A DNA stretch of 64,000 nucleotides. Origin: Hymenolepis diminuta. Taxonomy: Eukaryota; Platyhelminthes; Cestoda; Cyclophyllidea; Hymenolepididae. Location: assembly GCA_900708905.1 (NCBI GenBank), contig CAADRB010000010.1, positions 1,142,706 to 1,206,705 on the forward strand, written 5' to 3'. The notes below the pieces were generated by a model. The model saw nothing but the letters and a program-made list of their open reading frames with translations, had not been told where the DNA came from and ran no database searches. A program made the translations under genes and the position numbers. This document shows, in pieces, positions 61,853 through 64,000 of this stretch; positions within the stretch are counted from its first letter, which is position 1; every line of letters starts with the position of its first letter.

Positions 61853-63057
61853 GTGCAATTCTCGCCGTAACATTTATTAAGGCCGTGACCTTGAAATGTT
61901 TTGAATGGTAAATTTTCAGGTCAGCCCGTGACAAGCCGACATGTGTGAAGGTTAAAACGTGATACTTTTCAAGTATCATGTCTCCTCTCTAATTTGCAAG
62001 AATGGGAATGCTGTACTAGCTAAATATAATAAAACTGCTTGCAAATGATAATAAAAATACATTAAGAAGATTAACGTGTTGCACCCGTAAGGTGATTTCT
62101 TTAAATCATTCTTTTTCCGTTTAGATATCAAATTTATCAAATTTTCATGATGTCTTGTCAGAGAAAAATAATTCTTTCCATTTCTTTCCTAGGCGTAAAC
62201 AAAGTAGTTCAGTTATATTATTTTCACAAAGTCATTCTTAAATTTTTGAATAACTTTTGCAGTGTAATCAAAGCAATAAATAATTAAGTCACAGCCGGGC
62301 GTAGTGTTATTTTAGAAATACCTTACTTTACAAGAGAGAAGAAAGTTATATTACTTCAATATGTGGTGAACTTGAATAGCGATGCGTACTGTGGTCGTTA
62401 TTGTAATTTTAAGAGCTAGTGCATTTGTGCTCATTATCATTGATCTGACCCTATCTATTAAGAAATAAAAATAAAAATCCATTATTTTTCATTTAATTAA
62501 ACTAAAATTTGTTAATTAATGCTATCATTATTTTTGATAATCGTAAATGCTCTGATTAGATGTAGATTATTGGACTGAACAACATATAAAACTCTAAGAA
62601 ATTCCTACTATTCAAATAATAATACTGAAATGCGTAGAATTACAAAATGGAGAAAATCTTTGAGGTAGTAATTATAAGCAAATTTTTTCTGAGCTTCTTA
62701 AGACTAAAATTCACTTTTACGGGACCGCAAAGGTACAGATACCACATAAATAGGAGGTAGTAAATTTAAAATCATTTGTCAGTATCAGATTAGGTCTAGC
62801 ATTTTAGTAATATTCCCTAAAATTTACCCCTTATTAAAATTGTGGTAATTTTGTGAATTTTTATAAAGAATGATAACTGATGGTTCTGATAATATGCGAA
62901 TATCAAGATCATCGAATAGGATAATATAATGTGACCTTCTTTAGTAGACTCGCGGGAAAATAGTAAAATAATAGATTAATTATTCGATAATAAAGCGGCA
63001 AGTTTAAGAAATATGTATGCCGTGTTTATTTATTACACAGTAATTTTAGTCATATGA
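61853..63057. other. AT-rich noncoding stretch
   Basis: No feature seen; presumably upstream or first-intron sequence of the gene that follows. Confidence 0.4.
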
Positions 63058-63135
63058 TTATTTCATAAACTTTCGCAAAATTGTGGTTTGTTTGTATACA
63101 TAAAAGACAGCTATTCATCAGATGACGGCCGATTA
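63058..63135 (+). other. Possible upstream exon of the helical-protein gene
   Basis: This segment is open in the same frame as the following exons (DSYSSDDGRL at its end) and stops at a GTGAGT donor at 63136. The left boundary is unclear: AGACAG at 63110 is a weak acceptor of phase 2, and the frame is closed by TGA at 63055. It may be coding, 5' untranslated, or not an exon at all if the AG at 63165 accepts a trans-spliced leader. Confidence 0.3.
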
Positions 63136-63165
63136 GTGAGTTTTCAAATAAAGATTTATTTGCAG

Positions 63166-64000
63166 ATGAGTGCATTTTCAAGTTTTGGATTATTTCTTAC
63201 GAACGAGAAGAGAGATTTTCTGACGCAGTATGCTGTGAATTTTATTTTAACTGGCTTAAGTTCCACAAAATACTTTGGTGCAATCGAAATCGATTTGGAA
63301 CAAGATATTCTCAATGTCTATGACGAATTTTGCGCGAAATTCGGCCCTCTTCGATACTTTAACTTATTTCAGAAGGTTTATTTATTTTGTTGAATTGATA
63401 TCTGTGATTTAGATTTCCTACAAAGATAATTTCAATCTTGCTACTCTTTTATTCCTAGAATTATGCGATAATAATATTATATCAAATTTGTTTGAAAATA
63501 AAGTAAGTCCCGTTAATCTTAATTATTTGCAGCAATCCATCTGTGATAAAATTGTTCAAAATTTGAAAAATGATTTTACACAAGTTCTTGATTATTTGTT
63601 AAGATTGTCAAGACTGTTAAAATCCTGGGGTGCTAACAACCAGAACACATATGTATGTCTTGATTTCTATCAATCTATTTTTAGACACTTGAAGAAATTA
63701 TATTTTCATACTTCGAAGATCGCTTCATTGAGGGATTAAAATTACGTGATAATAATATTACGGAGATAATAAATATTTTAACAAAATTTCGAAGATATTT
63801 GCTTTATCGTAAAGACTTTCCTAGTAATTATGATGCCCTTGGTCTATTATCAAGTATTACTGAGCAACTGAATGTAAGCATTCTTTCGTCTTTTTACATT
63901 TCCATCTCATTCACATTATATTTTAGAAAAAAATAGCTTGGGACGATATTGAGACACATTTTGACGGCATTTGTCAGCTGATATGCATACTCACCAGAAT
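63166..64000 (+). CDS. Unidentified helical protein, 5' exons with ultra-short introns
   Basis: Exons 63166-63375, 63413-63502, 63533-63652, 63685-63873 and 63927 to the window edge join in one frame. All junctions are phase 0, giving 70, 30, 40, 63 and at least 24 codons. Introns are 37, 30, 32 and 53 nt, each GT to AG, three with GTAAG or GTATG donors. The translation begins MSAFSSFGLFLTNEKRDFL, with the ATG directly after TTTGCAG at 63165, and continues as a leucine/isoleucine-rich, presumably all-helical chain (for example NLATLLFLELCDNN, LDYLLRLSRLLKSWG, TEIINILTKFRRYLLY, DIETHFDGICQLICILTR). No signal peptide or catalytic motif is evident. The helix-repeat look suggests a scaffold or adaptor protein, but I do not recognise the family. 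The gene continues beyond 64000. Whether translation starts here or upstream is open. Confidence 0.72.

Overview
This window looks like a stretch of animal nuclear genome. It is about two-thirds A+T, has no long prokaryote-style reading frames or operons, and contains introns, a mariner transposon and Ty3/gypsy retrotransposon debris. At the right edge a gene carries GT-AG introns of only 30-53 nt. Ultra-short introns, together with gypsy pol fragments whose motifs look like those of flatworm elements, make a platyhelminth (fluke or tapeworm) my best guess. That is an inference; no organism-specific marker was identified.

Layout. 1-9.5 kb is AT-rich noncoding DNA with one LTR-like repeat (1516-1874). 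Four islands of raised GC/CpG content stand out from the background: about 9.53-9.79, 18.60-18.97, 25.92-26.48 and 42.83-43.33 kb. The first three contain perfect or consensus nuclear factor I palindromes (TTGGC-N5-GCCAA type); the fourth carries several CCAAT boxes. They read as promoters or enhancers rather than genes. A mariner (DD34D) element lies at 11300-12577, flanked by TA duplications, with a 366-base assembly gap inside it and several inactivating lesions. 31.1-32.35 kb holds a decayed retroelement pol remnant on the plus strand. 32.35-42.8 kb shows nothing I can support.

The right third is the gene-containing part, and almost all of it is plus strand. There is a possible pair of small exons at 45.85-46.14 kb. 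A two-helix membrane protein resembling the CD225/dispanin family ends at 51603. Two frame-compatible exons at 56.05-56.53 kb weakly resemble tubulin-folding cofactor D and seem to be separated by a 25-nt intron. A second LTR-like copy (58604-58978) sits next to a decayed minus-strand Ty3/gypsy pol fragment (59.04-59.99 kb). The 5' part of an unidentified helical protein gene (63166 to the window end) has at least five phase-0 exons.

The genes do not form an evident pathway. The most interesting signals are three: the recurrence of full NFI palindromes inside separate CpG islands, a perfect heat-shock element kept in both diverged copies of the LTR-like repeat, and the ultra-short introns, two of which are exactly 30 nt, in frame and stop-free. 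Exon calls rest on splice consensus and open frames only; no search or transcript data were available.
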